This document shows, piece by piece, positions 25,031 through 32,792 of a DNA stretch of 64,000 bases. The DNA lies in NCBI RefSeq assembly GCF_039536205.1, contig NZ_BAAAYL010000001.1:3162001-3226000 (forward strand), in the 5' to 3' direction. The translations under genes and the position numbers were made by a program. Numbering within the stretch: the stretch's first letter is position 1; each line of letters starts with the position of its first letter. Source of the stretch: Streptomyces sannanensis (GTDB lineage: Bacteria > Actinomycetota > Actinomycetes > Streptomycetales > Streptomycetaceae). The notes beneath the pieces were generated by a model, which saw nothing but the letters and a program-made list of their open reading frames with translations, ran no database searches and was not told the origin of the DNA.

Positions 25031-25468
25031 CTACGACTCGGCCTTTGCGGCGTCGGCGGTGCACTTCCCGCAACGGCCGAAGATCGCGAAGTGCTTCATG
25101 TCCGTCTCGAAACCGAAGGATTCGCGCAGCGACGCGGTGAACTCGGCGGCGACGTCCACATCGGCCTCGATCACATCACCGCAGTCCCGGCACACCAGGT
25201 GGAGATGGTGGTGCCGGTCGGCCAGATGGTAGGTGGGAGCGCCGTGCCCGAGGTGGGCGTGGGAGACGAGGCCCAGCTCCTCCAGCAGCTCCAGGGTGCG
25301 GTAGACCGTGGAGATGTTCACGCCGCCCGCCGTCTTCCGCACCTCGGTGAGGATGTCGTCGGGCGTGGCGTGCTCCAGCGTGTCCACGGCCTCCAGCACC
25401 AGCTGACGCTGCGGCGTCAGCCGGTAGCCGCGCTTGCGGAGATCGCTCTGCCAGTCGGTGGTCACCAC
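25031..25468 (-). CDS. nur: nickel-responsive Fur-family regulator
   Basis: A 145-residue homologue of the S. coelicolor nickel regulator Nur, which represses nickel uptake and sodF and indirectly favours Ni-SOD. The winged helix has INISTVYRTLELLEELGLV (here VNISTVYRTLELLEELG). HHHLHLVCRDCGDVIEAD supplies the His-rich nickel site and the first C-x2-C. The second pair, FGRCGKC, is near the end. The identity rests on close resemblance through MVTTDWQSDLRKRGYRLTPQ rather than to Fur/Zur paralogues. It is downstream of nitrobindin by 30 bp and directly upstream of ygfZ. Confidence 0.9.
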   Translation of the reverse strand: MVTTDWQSDLRKRGYRLTPQRQLVLEAVDTLEHATPDDILTEVRKTAGGVNISTVYRTLELLEELGLVSHAHLGHGAPTYHLADRHHHLHLVCRDCGDVIEADVDVAAEFTASLRESFGFETDMKHFAIFGRCGKCTADAAKAES

Positions 25469-25498
25469 GCGTCCAGTGTAGAAGCGCTCCGGTGCGGC

Positions 25499-26071
25499 CT
25501 ACCGGAAGAAGGCGATCCCGTCGTCCGGGAGCTCCGGGAGGTTGCGCGCCATATTGGCGACGTCCTCCGGGGTGACGACCTTCTTCAGGTGCGCCGACAT
25601 GTACGGGCGGAGCTCCACCTCGGGGGTGGCCTTCTCGCCGACCCACATCAGGTCGCCCTTGACGTAGCCGTAGAGCCGCTTGCCACCGCTGTACGGGCCG
25701 GAGGCGGCGGTACGGGCCACGGCGTCGGTGGCCAGGTCGATCTGGGGCTTCTGGTCGGCCAGCTCGCCGTACCAGACCTCGACGATGCCCTGGTCACGGA
25801 CCATGACGACCTCGACCTTGCGGTCCTTGTCGACGCGCCAGTAGCCGCTCTCGGTCTCCAGCGGACGGACCTTGTTGCCGTCCTTGTCGAGGACCCAGGA
25901 GTGCGAGACGTACTCGAGGAAGTCCCGGCCGTCGTGGGTGAAGGTGACCGCCTGGCCGAAGTTGCACTTCTCGGCACCGGGGAAGTCGGAGACGCCCGCA
26001 CCCTCCCAGCGGCCGAGAAGGAAGGCCAGCGGGACGAGGGCCGGGTTGAGGTCGGACGGGATCTCGATCAT
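25499..26071 (-). CDS. nitrobindin-like heme-binding beta-barrel protein
   Basis: It has 190 residues of the FABP-like/THAP4 nitrobindin family. The N-terminal signature G-x-W-x-G-x-G appears as LLGRWEGAGVSDFPG, and the proximal heme His is in YMSAHLKKV near residue 160. Mycobacterial and human relatives bind ferric heme and handle NO or peroxynitrite. It starts at ATG 26071, 28 bp after the stop of a 33-residue membrane peptide gene, and nur follows after 30 bp. A shared transcript with a metal regulator is likely. Confidence 0.9.
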   Translation of the reverse strand: MIEIPSDLNPALVPLAFLLGRWEGAGVSDFPGAEKCNFGQAVTFTHDGRDFLEYVSHSWVLDKDGNKVRPLETESGYWRVDKDRKVEVVMVRDQGIVEVWYGELADQKPQIDLATDAVARTAASGPYSGGKRLYGYVKGDLMWVGEKATPEVELRPYMSAHLKKVVTPEDVANMARNLPELPDDGIAFFR

Positions 26072-26099
26072 GAGCTGCTCTGGCGTTCCGTAGTGGTGG

Positions 26100-26201
26100 T
26101 CAGCGCTGACCCTGGTACAGCTTCTTCACGGTCAGACCGGCGAAGGCGAGCACGCCGACGCAGACCAGGACCAGCAGGGAAGAGAAGAAAGCCTCAAGCA
26201 C
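26100..26201 (-). CDS. 33-residue single-pass membrane peptide
   Basis: A GTG at 26201 with GAGGAG seven bases upstream opens a frame reading VLEAFFSSLLVLVCVGVLAF then AGLTVKKLYQGQR, ending at TGA 26100-26102. The first 24 residues form one membrane helix, followed by a short basic tail. It sits directly upstream of nitrobindin (28 bp), and a strong terminator isolates it from the gene upstream. It is small but well supported by its ribosome site and amphipathy. Function unknown; perhaps a helper of the nitrobindin/Nur unit. Confidence 0.68.
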   Translation of the reverse strand: MLEAFFSSLLVLVCVGVLAFAGLTVKKLYQGQR

Positions 26202-26237
26202 GGGGTGCTCCTCGGTGAGCGTGCGGTCGGAAAGGGT

Positions 26238-26268
26238 CCGGGCCCCAGCTTAGTGGGCTGGGGCCCGG
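26238..26268 (-). terminator. strong hairpin between the pseudogene and the small membrane peptide
   Basis: CCGGGCCCCAGC (26238-26249) and GCTGGGGCCCGG (26257-26268) form a perfect 12-bp stem with a seven-base loop. It lies 14 bp past the stop of the minus-strand pseudogene and insulates the nitrobindin/nur unit. Confidence 0.8.
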
Positions 26269-26282
26269 GGCTCGCTGCGAGG

Positions 26283-26781
26283 TCAGCCGAGGAGCTGGTT
26301 CTGGAGGACGACGGTCTGCTGGAACGGGACCAGCGCCGCGCCGCCCTTGCGTGTCTGCGCGATCAGGGCGACCGTGTCACCGGCCCGGAGGTAGGCCAGC
26401 CGGGTCTGCTCGGCCCCGTACGGCTTCGGCTCCACGTAGACATTGGCGATGGTGAAGGGCACCGCGTACTCGTCCTTCCATGTCCTCGGCGGCGCTGAGC
26501 GGCTCCGGGAGCTTGTCCTTGGGGAGCGGCTTCGCCGGATAGGCGAGTCCGGGCTGGTTGAGCGGGGGCAGCGACGTCGGCGGGCGATCGGCCTGAATGC
26601 GGTAGCCGACGGCCGTTCCGCCGACGACACCGAGCAGCGCTGCGACGGCGATGATCACGGTGGTACGTCCCCGCGGTCGCGATCGCGGACTGACGTCGGA
26701 GGCCGGCGCGGCGACGGCCTCCGACGTCGGCTCCGCGGCCGCCTGTTCCGGCTCGGGCGGTGCCGTTCTGTGCAACTCCAA
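26283..26781 (-). pseudogene. membrane-anchored hypothetical protein, internally deleted
   Basis: From a probable TTG start (26781, after GAGGGGGG) the frame gives a short cytoplasmic part (LELHRTAPPEPEQAAAEP), a membrane helix (TTVIIAVAALLGVVGGTAVG) and a proline-rich stretch ending PLSAAED. The frame then changes near 26480, and the C-terminal part (DEYAVPFTIANVYVEPKPYG through PFQQTVVLQNQLLG) continues in another frame. Related Streptomyces proteins appear to have a longer middle part, so a deletion with frameshift is inferred. Function unknown. It could also be a sequencing artefact if no residues are missing. Confidence 0.6.
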
Positions 26782-26873
26782 GAGATCCCCCCTCAGGACC
26801 TGGATGTGCGCATTCCGTTGTCTGTACGCACCACAGACCCATGGGGGTGAGACAGGGTTGTACGGCTCCGCAT

Positions 26874-26887
26874 TACGATTCCGACCA
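26874..26887 (+). promoter_or_regulatory. probable leaderless -10 element of the DsrE-like gene
   Basis: TACGAT at 26874-26879 ends seven bases before the ATG at 26887, with no ribosome-binding site in the gap. Confidence 0.45.
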
Positions 26888-27249
26888 TGGCGAAGAAGCT
26901 CGTGATCAAGGTGACCGCCGGGGCCGATGCCCCCGAGCGGTGCTCGCAGGCCTTCACCGTGGCGGCCGTCGCGGTGGCCAGTGGCGTGGAGGTCTCCTTG
27001 TGGCTGACCGGGGAGTCGTCGTGGTTCGCGCTGCCGGGGCGGGCCGCGGAGTTCGAGCTGCCGCACGCCGCGCCGCTGCCGGATCTGATCGAGTCGATCC
27101 AGGCCGCGGGTCGGATCACGCTGTGCACGCAGTGCGCGGTCCGTCGGGACATCACCGAGAAGGACGTCATCGAGGGCGTGCGGATCGCCGGCGCGCAGGT
27201 CTTCGTCAGCGAGGTCATGGCCGACGGCGTACAGGCACTCGTCTACTGA
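26887..27249 (+). CDS. DsrE family protein
   Basis: It has 120 residues of the DsrE/TusD-like fold: MAKKLVIKVTAGADAPERCS at the start and GESSWFALPGRAAEFELP in the middle. Two cysteines, in ITLCTQCAVRRDI (C-x2-C near residues 78-81), could carry sulfur, as in sulfur-relay proteins. Its end overlaps the convergent DUF3099 gene by 7 bp. A sulfurtransferase cluster lies nearby, so a role in sulfur transfer is plausible but not shown. Confidence 0.85.
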   Translation: MAKKLVIKVTAGADAPERCSQAFTVAAVAVASGVEVSLWLTGESSWFALPGRAAEFELPHAAPLPDLIESIQAAGRITLCTQCAVRRDITEKDVIEGVRIAGAQVFVSEVMADGVQALVY

Positions 27250-27512
27250 GTCTCGTCACGGCGCTTCTTGCCGTCGAGTTCGTCCCACCACTCGTCCGAC
27301 TGGGGATCGCCGGAGGGGTCGTCCCACCAGCGGTCCTCGGGGCCGCGCCGGTTGGCGATCATCGCCGCGACCGGTGGGACGAACATGGCGACGAAGCACA
27401 TCGCGACGGCGGCCGGGACCGACCAGAGGCGTACGAAACCCCAGGCGGACACGAAGAGTACGAGGCATCCGCCCATCATCCAGAAGTAGATGCGTCGACG
27501 TCGGGCGAGCAC
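27243..27512 (-). CDS. DUF3099 family membrane protein
   Basis: It has 89 residues with two membrane segments (about 8-28 and 32-50), then a conserved Trp/Asp-rich tail (PEDRWWDDPSGDPQSDEWWD) and a basic end. It follows the SseC-like gene by 94 bp on the same strand and overlaps dsrE tail to tail by 7 bp. No function is known for the family. Confidence 0.85.
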   Translation of the reverse strand: MLARRRRIYFWMMGGCLVLFVSAWGFVRLWSVPAAVAMCFVAMFVPPVAAMIANRRGPEDRWWDDPSGDPQSDEWWDELDGKKRRDETQ

Positions 27513-27606
27513 GGTTCAATTCTACGTACGACCGGAGCGCCGTACCCCCTGATGAAAGGCGTCCAACCCCCTGGGGATACGGCCCTCCGGCCGGTACTGG
27601 GTGCCG

Positions 27607-27897
27607 TCAGACGGCGATGACGACCTCGGCCAGGCCACCGGTCCGGGCGACGACCGTACGGTCCGCCGTCGCGCCGCCCGGGACGAGGGCACGCACGGTC
27701 CAGGTGCCCTCGGCCGCGTAGAAGCGGAACTGTCCGGTCGCCGAGGTGGGGACCTCGGCGGTGAACTCGCCGGTCGAGTCCAGCAGGCGCACGTAACCGG
27801 CGACGGGCCGGCCGTCGCGGGTCACCTGACCCTGGATCGTGGTCTCACCGGGCTTGATCGTCGAGGCGTCGGGGCCGCCGACCTGCGCTCCACACAT
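27607..27897 (-). CDS. DUF1416 (SseC-like) protein
   Basis: It has 96 residues: MCGAQVGGPDASTIKPGETT, then beta-strands of a carboxypeptidase-regulatory-like fold (GQVTRDGRPVAGYVRLLDST). DUF1416 proteins are known as SseC in mycobacteria, where the gene accompanies the thiosulfate sulfurtransferase cysA2/cysA3. The same pairing is seen here, 47 bp downstream of the sulfurtransferase gene on the same strand. A part in sulfur transfer is inferred from that conserved link. Start ATG 27897; the longer upstream frame is the intergenic region. Confidence 0.88.
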   Translation of the reverse strand: MCGAQVGGPDASTIKPGETTIQGQVTRDGRPVAGYVRLLDSTGEFTAEVPTSATGQFRFYAAEGTWTVRALVPGGATADRTVVARTGGLAEVVIAV

Positions 27898-27944
27898 GTC
27901 TTCTCTGTCCTTACGGTCGGGGGTTCCGGGGATGGTCCGGAGGC

Positions 27945-28787
27945 TTACTTGTCGGCGCCGAGCTCGATCGGCACGCCGACGAGGGAGCCGTACTCGGTCC
28001 ACGAGCCGTCGTAGTTCTTGACGTTCTCGACGCCGAGCAGCTCGTGCAGCACGAACCAGGTCAGCGCGGAGCGCTCACCGATGCGGCAGTAGGCGATGGT
28101 GTCCTTCGCCAGGTCGACCCGCTCGTCGGCGTAGAGGGCCTTGAGCTCGTCGTCCGACTTGAAGGTGCCGTCGTCGTTGGCGTTCTTGGACCACGGGATG
28201 TTGCGGGCGGTGGGCACGTGGCCGGGGCGCTGCGACTGCTCCTGCGGCAGGTGGGCCGGGGCGAGCAGCTTGCCGCTGAACTCGTCGGGGGAGCGGACGT
28301 CGACCAGGTTCTGGTTGCCGATGGCGGCGAGCACCTCGTCACGGAAGGCGCGGATCGAGGTGTCCTGGGCCTCGGCCTTGTACTGGGTGGCCGCGCGCTC
28401 CGGAACCTCGGCGACCAGGTCGCGGGAGTCGAGCTCCCACTTCTTGCGGCCGCCGTCGAGGAGCTTCACGTCGCGGTGGCCGTAGAGCTTGAAGTACCAG
28501 TAGGCGTAGGACGCGAACCAGTTGTTGTTGCCGCCGTAGAGGATGACGGTGTCGTCGTTGGCGATGCCCTTGGCCGAGAGGAGCTTCTCGAAGCCCTCCT
28601 GGTCGACGAAGTCGCGGCGCACCGGGTCCTGGAGGTCCTTCTTCCAGTCGATGCGGACGGCGTTGCGGATGTGGTTCACGTCGTACGCGGACGTGTCCTC
28701 GTCCACCTCGACGATGACGACCTTCGGGTCGTCGATGTGGGCCTCGGCCCAGTCGGCGTCGACGAGTACTTCGCTGCGACGGCTCAT
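27945..28787 (-). CDS. thiosulfate/3-mercaptopyruvate sulfurtransferase (two rhodanese domains)
   Basis: It has 280 residues. The N-terminal inactive rhodanese domain starts VLVDADWAEAHIDDPKVVIV, and the C-terminal active one carries YCRIGERSALTWF with catalytic Cys234. The C-R-I-G-E-R-S loop fits the CysA/SseA type rhodaneses of actinobacteria. It moves sulfane sulfur from thiosulfate or mercaptopyruvate to acceptors in the cytoplasm. Start ATG 28787, after GGAGGAGAGAAGC. The SseC-like gene is downstream. A leader peptide with two Cys codons and a hairpin lie 100-230 bp upstream, pointing to cysteine-dependent attenuation. Confidence 0.92.
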   Translation of the reverse strand: MSRRSEVLVDADWAEAHIDDPKVVIVEVDEDTSAYDVNHIRNAVRIDWKKDLQDPVRRDFVDQEGFEKLLSAKGIANDDTVILYGGNNNWFASYAYWYFKLYGHRDVKLLDGGRKKWELDSRDLVAEVPERAATQYKAEAQDTSIRAFRDEVLAAIGNQNLVDVRSPDEFSGKLLAPAHLPQEQSQRPGHVPTARNIPWSKNANDDGTFKSDDELKALYADERVDLAKDTIAYCRIGERSALTWFVLHELLGVENVKNYDGSWTEYGSLVGVPIELGADK

Positions 28788-28883
28788 GCTTCTCTCCTCC
28801 GGGGCAGTGTGCGGCGGGATGGTGCGGACGGCCCCGGGCGTGCGGGTACGGATGCACGGGGGCTGCGTTCTACACAGTGGGGC

Positions 28884-28912
28884 CAGGCCCTTGCGATCTG
28901 TGGGAGGGCCTG
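28884..28912 (-). promoter_or_regulatory. putative attenuator hairpin before the sulfurtransferase gene
   Basis: On the minus strand CAGGCCCT and AGGGCCTG form a perfect 8-bp stem around a 13-base loop. It begins 28 bases past the stop of the leader peptide and ends 97 bases before the sulfurtransferase start. There is no clear U-run, so it may act as an attenuator, a Rho-linked site or a translational switch. Confidence 0.5.
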
Positions 28913-28939
28913 CGGGAAAACGGGATTCGGACGTCCCGC

Positions 28940-29020
28940 TCAGGCGGTGCGACAGAGCATGGCGGCGACGCGGCACAGGTCGACTGCCCGCCGCTTCGTG
29001 AGATCCGCCTGTCGCTTCAT
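28940..29020 (-). CDS. Cys-containing leader peptide, 26 residues
   Basis: ATG 29020 to TGA 28940 encodes MKRQADLTKRRAVDLCRVAA then MLCRTA. This matches the short actinobacterial leader peptides, with an L-T-x-R-x-x-V-D-L-x-R core and C-terminal Cys-Arg pairs, found before sulfur-assimilation genes. In mycobacteria, Cys-rich short ORFs are known to attenuate downstream operons in response to cysteine. It lies 153 bp before the sulfurtransferase gene with a hairpin between. It is too short to be noticed by length filters. A regulatory role is inferred. Confidence 0.72.
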   Translation of the reverse strand: MKRQADLTKRRAVDLCRVAAMLCRTA

Positions 29021-29192
29021 GTGTCCGATCGTAGGGACGCACGGGCAGCCGTGTCACCGGCGTGTCGCACTTTGAGACGCGATCGTCTGCATGGAGAGAC
29101 GCCTGGCCGTCCCGAAGTCGCCGTTCCGGGCCCCGTCACGGTCGGCGTCCGCACTCCTTCTGCCCAGCGGACGCGACCGTCTCACCATCCGG

Positions 29193-29942
29193 TTATCCGG
29201 TCAGCGACACCCCGGTGCCGGTGCCCGAGAAGCGCAGTCCTTCCTCGGTGGCCGTGGCCCGGTCGAGGGTGATGCTCCTGGGCAGGCCGTCGATCCTCAG
29301 CTCGTAGTCGACCGCCTTGCTCACCTTCTTCTGGAAGGACCCCGGCAGTCCAGGGATGTCCTCGGCCTGCAGCCGGACCGTTTTGCCGTCGACGATCGAC
29401 ACCGTGCTGTAGACGGTGAGGGGGCGGTCCCCCTTCACCATCCGCATGAGAGCGTCCGGGACCGCGATCCCCGCACGCGCGAGCAGATCGTCCACCGACC
29501 CGCTGATCTTGACCTGGCCCTTGGCCGCCCGCTCCGGTCCGGCATAGGCCACCGTCGCGCCCACGGGCGCCGCCTTCGCCAGTGCCTCGTACGAGATACG
29601 CGCCGAGCCGGTGGCCCGGGCGGCGGTCCCGGAGGAGAAGTTGCTGTCGAACTTCACGTCCCGCAGCTCGGCCTCGACCTCGGTGACGTCCACCTGGTGG
29701 CCCTCCGCGCTGGCCTTCACGCCGTCGAGGCGCACCTCGACCTCGTCCAGCTCGAAGGCGGCGGCCTGCGTGAGGAAGGGGAAGCCCTTTATGGAGACGT
29801 CCGGCTCCGAGACCAGACCCTGACTCGCCTTGATCTTGCCGGCCGCCCTGTCCTCCGCGTAGCCGACGGCGAAGCGGTCCGCGGCGACGAAGAGGCCGCC
29901 GAGAATCACCCCGATGATCAGTAGTGCGCGCAGTGCTCGCAT
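29193..29942 (-). CDS. DUF2993 (LmeA-like) envelope protein
   Basis: It has 249 residues. A single N-terminal membrane helix (LRALLIIGVILGGLFVAADR) acts as uncleaved signal anchor. The rest is a lipid-binding-like beta domain with the typical VSIKGFPFLTQAAAFELDEV segment. Mycobacterial LmeA binds phosphatidylinositides and supports lipomannan maturation; a comparable lipid role is only inferred. It is 57 bp downstream of the repeat-rich membrane protein gene on the same strand. Confidence 0.85.
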   Translation of the reverse strand: MRALRALLIIGVILGGLFVAADRFAVGYAEDRAAGKIKASQGLVSEPDVSIKGFPFLTQAAAFELDEVEVRLDGVKASAEGHQVDVTEVEAELRDVKFDSNFSSGTAARATGSARISYEALAKAAPVGATVAYAGPERAAKGQVKISGSVDDLLARAGIAVPDALMRMVKGDRPLTVYSTVSIVDGKTVRLQAEDIPGLPGSFQKKVSKAVDYELRIDGLPRSITLDRATATEEGLRFSGTGTGVSLTG

Positions 29943-29999
29943 TGCTTACGTATCCCCCCACCCGGTAACGATCAAGCCGTTCCGAGCCTAACGCGAGCG

Positions 30000-31484
30000 T
30001 TACGAAACCACCCTGCCGATGAGGTAGACCGCCGGCACCGCCACCGTGAGCGGCAGCGCGACACCGGCCGTGAAGTGCACGAACCGGGACGGGTAGTCGT
30101 AGCTCGCCACCCGCAGCCCGATCAGCGCGCACACCCCCGCCCCGAGGCCCAGCAGCGCGCCCTGCGTACCCATGCCGCTCAGCGCGCCCGCTCCCGCCCC
30201 TGCCCCGGCTGCCGCCAGCAGCGCGACCGCGACGGACGCGACACCGGGCAGTGGCACCGCACGGGCCAGTGCCGCGACGCCGACCGCCAGCGCGCCGACC
30301 GTGACCGCGTCCGGCTCGGCGGCGAGGTATCCGGCCGCGACGACCGCCAGCGCCGCGGAGGCGACGGTGGCCATCAGGCCGTACATCCGCTCGTCGGGCG
30401 AGGCGTGGCTGCGCAGCTGGAGTACGAGTGACAGCAGCACCCAGACGCCGAGCGTGCCGAGAATCGCGGCGGGCGCGTGCTCCCGCCCCGCGGCGAGCAG
30501 GGCGACATCGGCGGTGAGGCCGCCGGCGAAGGCCAGTGCGATGCCCTGGCGGGCGGGCCACATGCCGTTCAGCCGGAACCAACCGGCCGCGGTGACCGCC
30601 TGGAGCAGCACGAGCGGGACGGCGAGCGCGTACGTGCCCAGGGCGGCGGTCCCCGCGAGCAACGCCGCCAGCACGGCGGTGAGCACGGCGGGCTGCATCC
30701 CGGGCGGGATGATCGGCGACCGCCCCTCGGCGCGTGCACGCTGGGCGTACGTCATGGGCGCGTCCACTGTCACGGCCTCGTTCACCTTCGCCTCGGGCGG
30801 CAACGGCGCGGTCCGCGCGTCCGTCCCCGCGAACCCTTCATGAACCGCGTGTGCGGCCGCGACGGCCTGCGCGGCGTCGCCCGACGTGTCGCCGGACGTG
30901 TTGTCGGCCTCGGCGACGCCCTGCGGGCCGGCCGTGCCGCCTGCGGCGGCCGCGTGGCCGGACGCATAGGCGGCCTCGGCCCGCACCTGCGGGACCGGCG
31001 GGAAGTAGGCCGTCTCGGCGGCAACCGAGTGCGGACCGGGAGCGTACAACTCACCGCCGGCCTGCGGCACCGGCGGGAAGTAAGCCGTCTCGGCCGCCGC
31101 CTGCGGTATGGGCGGGAAGTAGGCCGTCTCGGCCGCCGCCTGCGGTATGGGCGGGAAGTAGGCCGTCTCGGCGCCAACCGAGTGCGGACCGGGAGCGTAC
31201 AACTCACCGCCGGCCTGCGGCACCGGCGGGAAGTAGGCGGACTCGTCCGCCGCCTGCGGCACCGGCGGAAGGTACGCCGTCTCGGCCGCCGCGGCCTGTG
31301 GGTCGGCCGGCACGGGCGGGAGGTACGCCGTCTCCGGCATCGCGGCATACGGGGGCCGGCCGTACGCCGTCCCGTCCGCGGGGGCGTGGCCGGGGTGGGC
31401 CTGGGGCTGGTACTGGGTGTCCCAGGTCTCCGACTGCCATGCCTGGGTGGCGTACGGGTCGTACGGGTACTGCTGGTCGCTCAT
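30000..31484 (-). CDS. polytopic membrane protein with an N-terminal PPxP repeat domain
   Basis: It has 494 residues. The N-terminus is Gln/Tyr/Pro-rich (MSDQQYPYDPYATQAWQ). Residues 51-167 contain seven copies of E(T/S)AY(F/L)PP(V/I)P and two copies of GGELYAPGPHSV. An acidic linker follows, then about ten hydrophobic helices from residue 265 to the end (AVLTAVLAALLAGTAALG is the first). The repeats are near-identical at DNA level, so repeat number may vary between strains. It could be an envelope scaffold; no family function known. It lies 10 bp downstream of the MoaD-like gene. Confidence 0.82.
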   Translation of the reverse strand: MSDQQYPYDPYATQAWQSETWDTQYQPQAHPGHAPADGTAYGRPPYAAMPETAYLPPVPADPQAAAAETAYLPPVPQAADESAYFPPVPQAGGELYAPGPHSVGAETAYFPPIPQAAAETAYFPPIPQAAAETAYFPPVPQAGGELYAPGPHSVAAETAYFPPVPQVRAEAAYASGHAAAAGGTAGPQGVAEADNTSGDTSGDAAQAVAAAHAVHEGFAGTDARTAPLPPEAKVNEAVTVDAPMTYAQRARAEGRSPIIPPGMQPAVLTAVLAALLAGTAALGTYALAVPLVLLQAVTAAGWFRLNGMWPARQGIALAFAGGLTADVALLAAGREHAPAAILGTLGVWVLLSLVLQLRSHASPDERMYGLMATVASAALAVVAAGYLAAEPDAVTVGALAVGVAALARAVPLPGVASVAVALLAAAGAGAGAGALSGMGTQGALLGLGAGVCALIGLRVASYDYPSRFVHFTAGVALPLTVAVPAVYLIGRVVS

Positions 31485-31494
31485 GACGTGGGGG

Positions 31495-31749
31495 TCACCC
31501 TCCTGCGAATGGCGGAAGCACCTCGACCGTGCCGCCCTCGGCCAGCCGTACCGTCTCATGACCACGGGTCCCGACGGGGTCGCCGTCGACAAGGAAGGAG
31601 CAGCGCATCAGGACGCGTGTCAGCTCTCCCGGGTGCCGCTCGCGCACCGCGTCCAGGGCCTCGGCCAGGGTCTCCGCCGAGTACGGCTCATCCGCGGTCC
31701 CGGCGGCGGACTTGGCCGCTGCCCAGTAGCGGATGGTTCCCGCTGCCAT
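31495..31749 (-). CDS. MoaD/ThiS family sulfur-carrier protein
   Basis: An 84-residue beta-grasp protein. AGTIRYWAAAKSAAGTADEP is the N-terminal strand-turn, and the C-terminus is VEVLPPFAGG with the diglycine that is adenylated and thiocarboxylated. Such carriers feed sulfur into molybdopterin, thiamine or other natural products. AAGGAGGTCGTC precedes the ATG at 31749. The next gene downstream encodes a membrane protein, not a cofactor enzyme. The partner E1-like enzyme is elsewhere. Confidence 0.88.
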   Translation of the reverse strand: MAAGTIRYWAAAKSAAGTADEPYSAETLAEALDAVRERHPGELTRVLMRCSFLVDGDPVGTRGHETVRLAEGGTVEVLPPFAGG

Positions 31750-31781
31750 GACGACCTCCTTTCGTCGGGCTCCATGATGGG

Positions 31782-32588
31782 CTACGTGTGTACCAGCCAG
31801 TCGGCGAGGCGGCTCAGCAGCCCCTCGTCGGCGGCGTTCTCGGCGTGGCCCATGCCCGGCTCCAGCCAGAGGTCGGCGGGACCCGCCGCGGCGAGCATCC
31901 GCGGGTGGTCGAGGGGGAAGTACGGGTCGCGGTCGCCGTGGACGATCAGCAGCGGTGTCGGGGCGATGAACGGGACGGACTCGACGGGGGACATCGGCAC
32001 CGGGTCCCACTCCCGGTGGTGGATGCGGGTGCCGAAGCCGTAGCGGCCGACCAGGCGGCCGGCGGGCCGGGTGACCAGCCAGTGCAGACGCCGCATGGGG
32101 GCGGTGCCGCGGTAGTACCAGCGGGCCGGTGCGCTCACCGCGGCCACGGCATCGGTACGCGCCTCCGTGTGTCCCCGGTGCGTCGCAGCGTGCCGCAGCA
32201 CCACCGAGCCGCCCATCGAGAAACCGACGGTCACGACCCGCTCGTGCCCCAGTGAGCGTGCCCAGGACACGGCGGCCGCCAGGTCGAGCACCTCGCGGTC
32301 GCCGACGGTCGACCGGCCGCCGGACCCGCCGTGCCCCCGGAAGGAGAAGGTGACCACGGCCGCGCGGCGGGCGAACGTCCGGGCCACCCGGCGCACCGCG
32401 GGCCGGCCGAGCGAACCGGTGAAGCCGTGCGCGACGACGATCGCGCAGCCGCCGGAGCCCTGCTCGGACGGCTCGTACAGCGCTTCGATCCGTACTCCGT
32501 CATCCGTGCGGAGCATCGTGCGCCGCGCATCCGCGGTGATCGTGGGAACAGTCACAGCGGGCAAACGGTCCTCGGACACGGAACTCAT
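31782..32588 (-). CDS. alpha/beta hydrolase
   Basis: It has 268 residues. The oxyanion-hole region is VVAHGFTGSLGRP, and the nucleophile elbow is VTVGFSMGGSVVL (Ser124). The Asp is in LLIVHGDRDPYFPLDHP and the His in GMGHAENA. There is no signal peptide, so it is cytoplasmic. Substrate unknown; the fold fits esterases and peptidases. It is the first gene of the minus-strand run to 30000 and is divergent from glnR with 260 bp between. Confidence 0.88.
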   Translation of the reverse strand: MSSVSEDRLPAVTVPTITADARRTMLRTDDGVRIEALYEPSEQGSGGCAIVVAHGFTGSLGRPAVRRVARTFARRAAVVTFSFRGHGGSGGRSTVGDREVLDLAAAVSWARSLGHERVVTVGFSMGGSVVLRHAATHRGHTEARTDAVAAVSAPARWYYRGTAPMRRLHWLVTRPAGRLVGRYGFGTRIHHREWDPVPMSPVESVPFIAPTPLLIVHGDRDPYFPLDHPRMLAAAGPADLWLEPGMGHAENAADEGLLSRLADWLVHT

Positions 32589-32725
32589 GTGGGCTATTCT
32601 GCTGGGCAGAGGATCCGGGCAACGTCGCCCCCGGGTCCTTTTGTGCTTTTCGAGCGTTACAGGCGTTACACATGAAGGCGAGGGATCGCGGACCCCGGGG
32701 CGCGCGGGGGCCGTACGTGTACGAA

Positions 32726-32757
32726 GCAGTGCCACTGCTCCCAGCCACCGCTGGGAG
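32726..32757 (+). promoter_or_regulatory. two adjacent stem-loops in the glnR leader
   Basis: GCAGTG-C-CACTGC (32726-32738) and CTCCCAGC-CACC-GCTGGGAG (32738-32757) are perfect inverted repeats, 90-110 bp before glnR. They lie in the untranslated leader, upstream of the short coupled ORF. Only one of the two can be fully paired at a time because they share a base, which could form a switch; this is inference. Confidence 0.45.
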
Positions 32758-32792
32758 GTGCCCCACGCGGGGACCGAGGAGGGACCGACGTA

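Noticed and set aside
32650..32675. GlnR box from the GTTAC repeats upstream of glnR
   Set aside because: The two GTTAC units are nine bases apart, which does not fit the known spacing of GlnR a- and b-sites.
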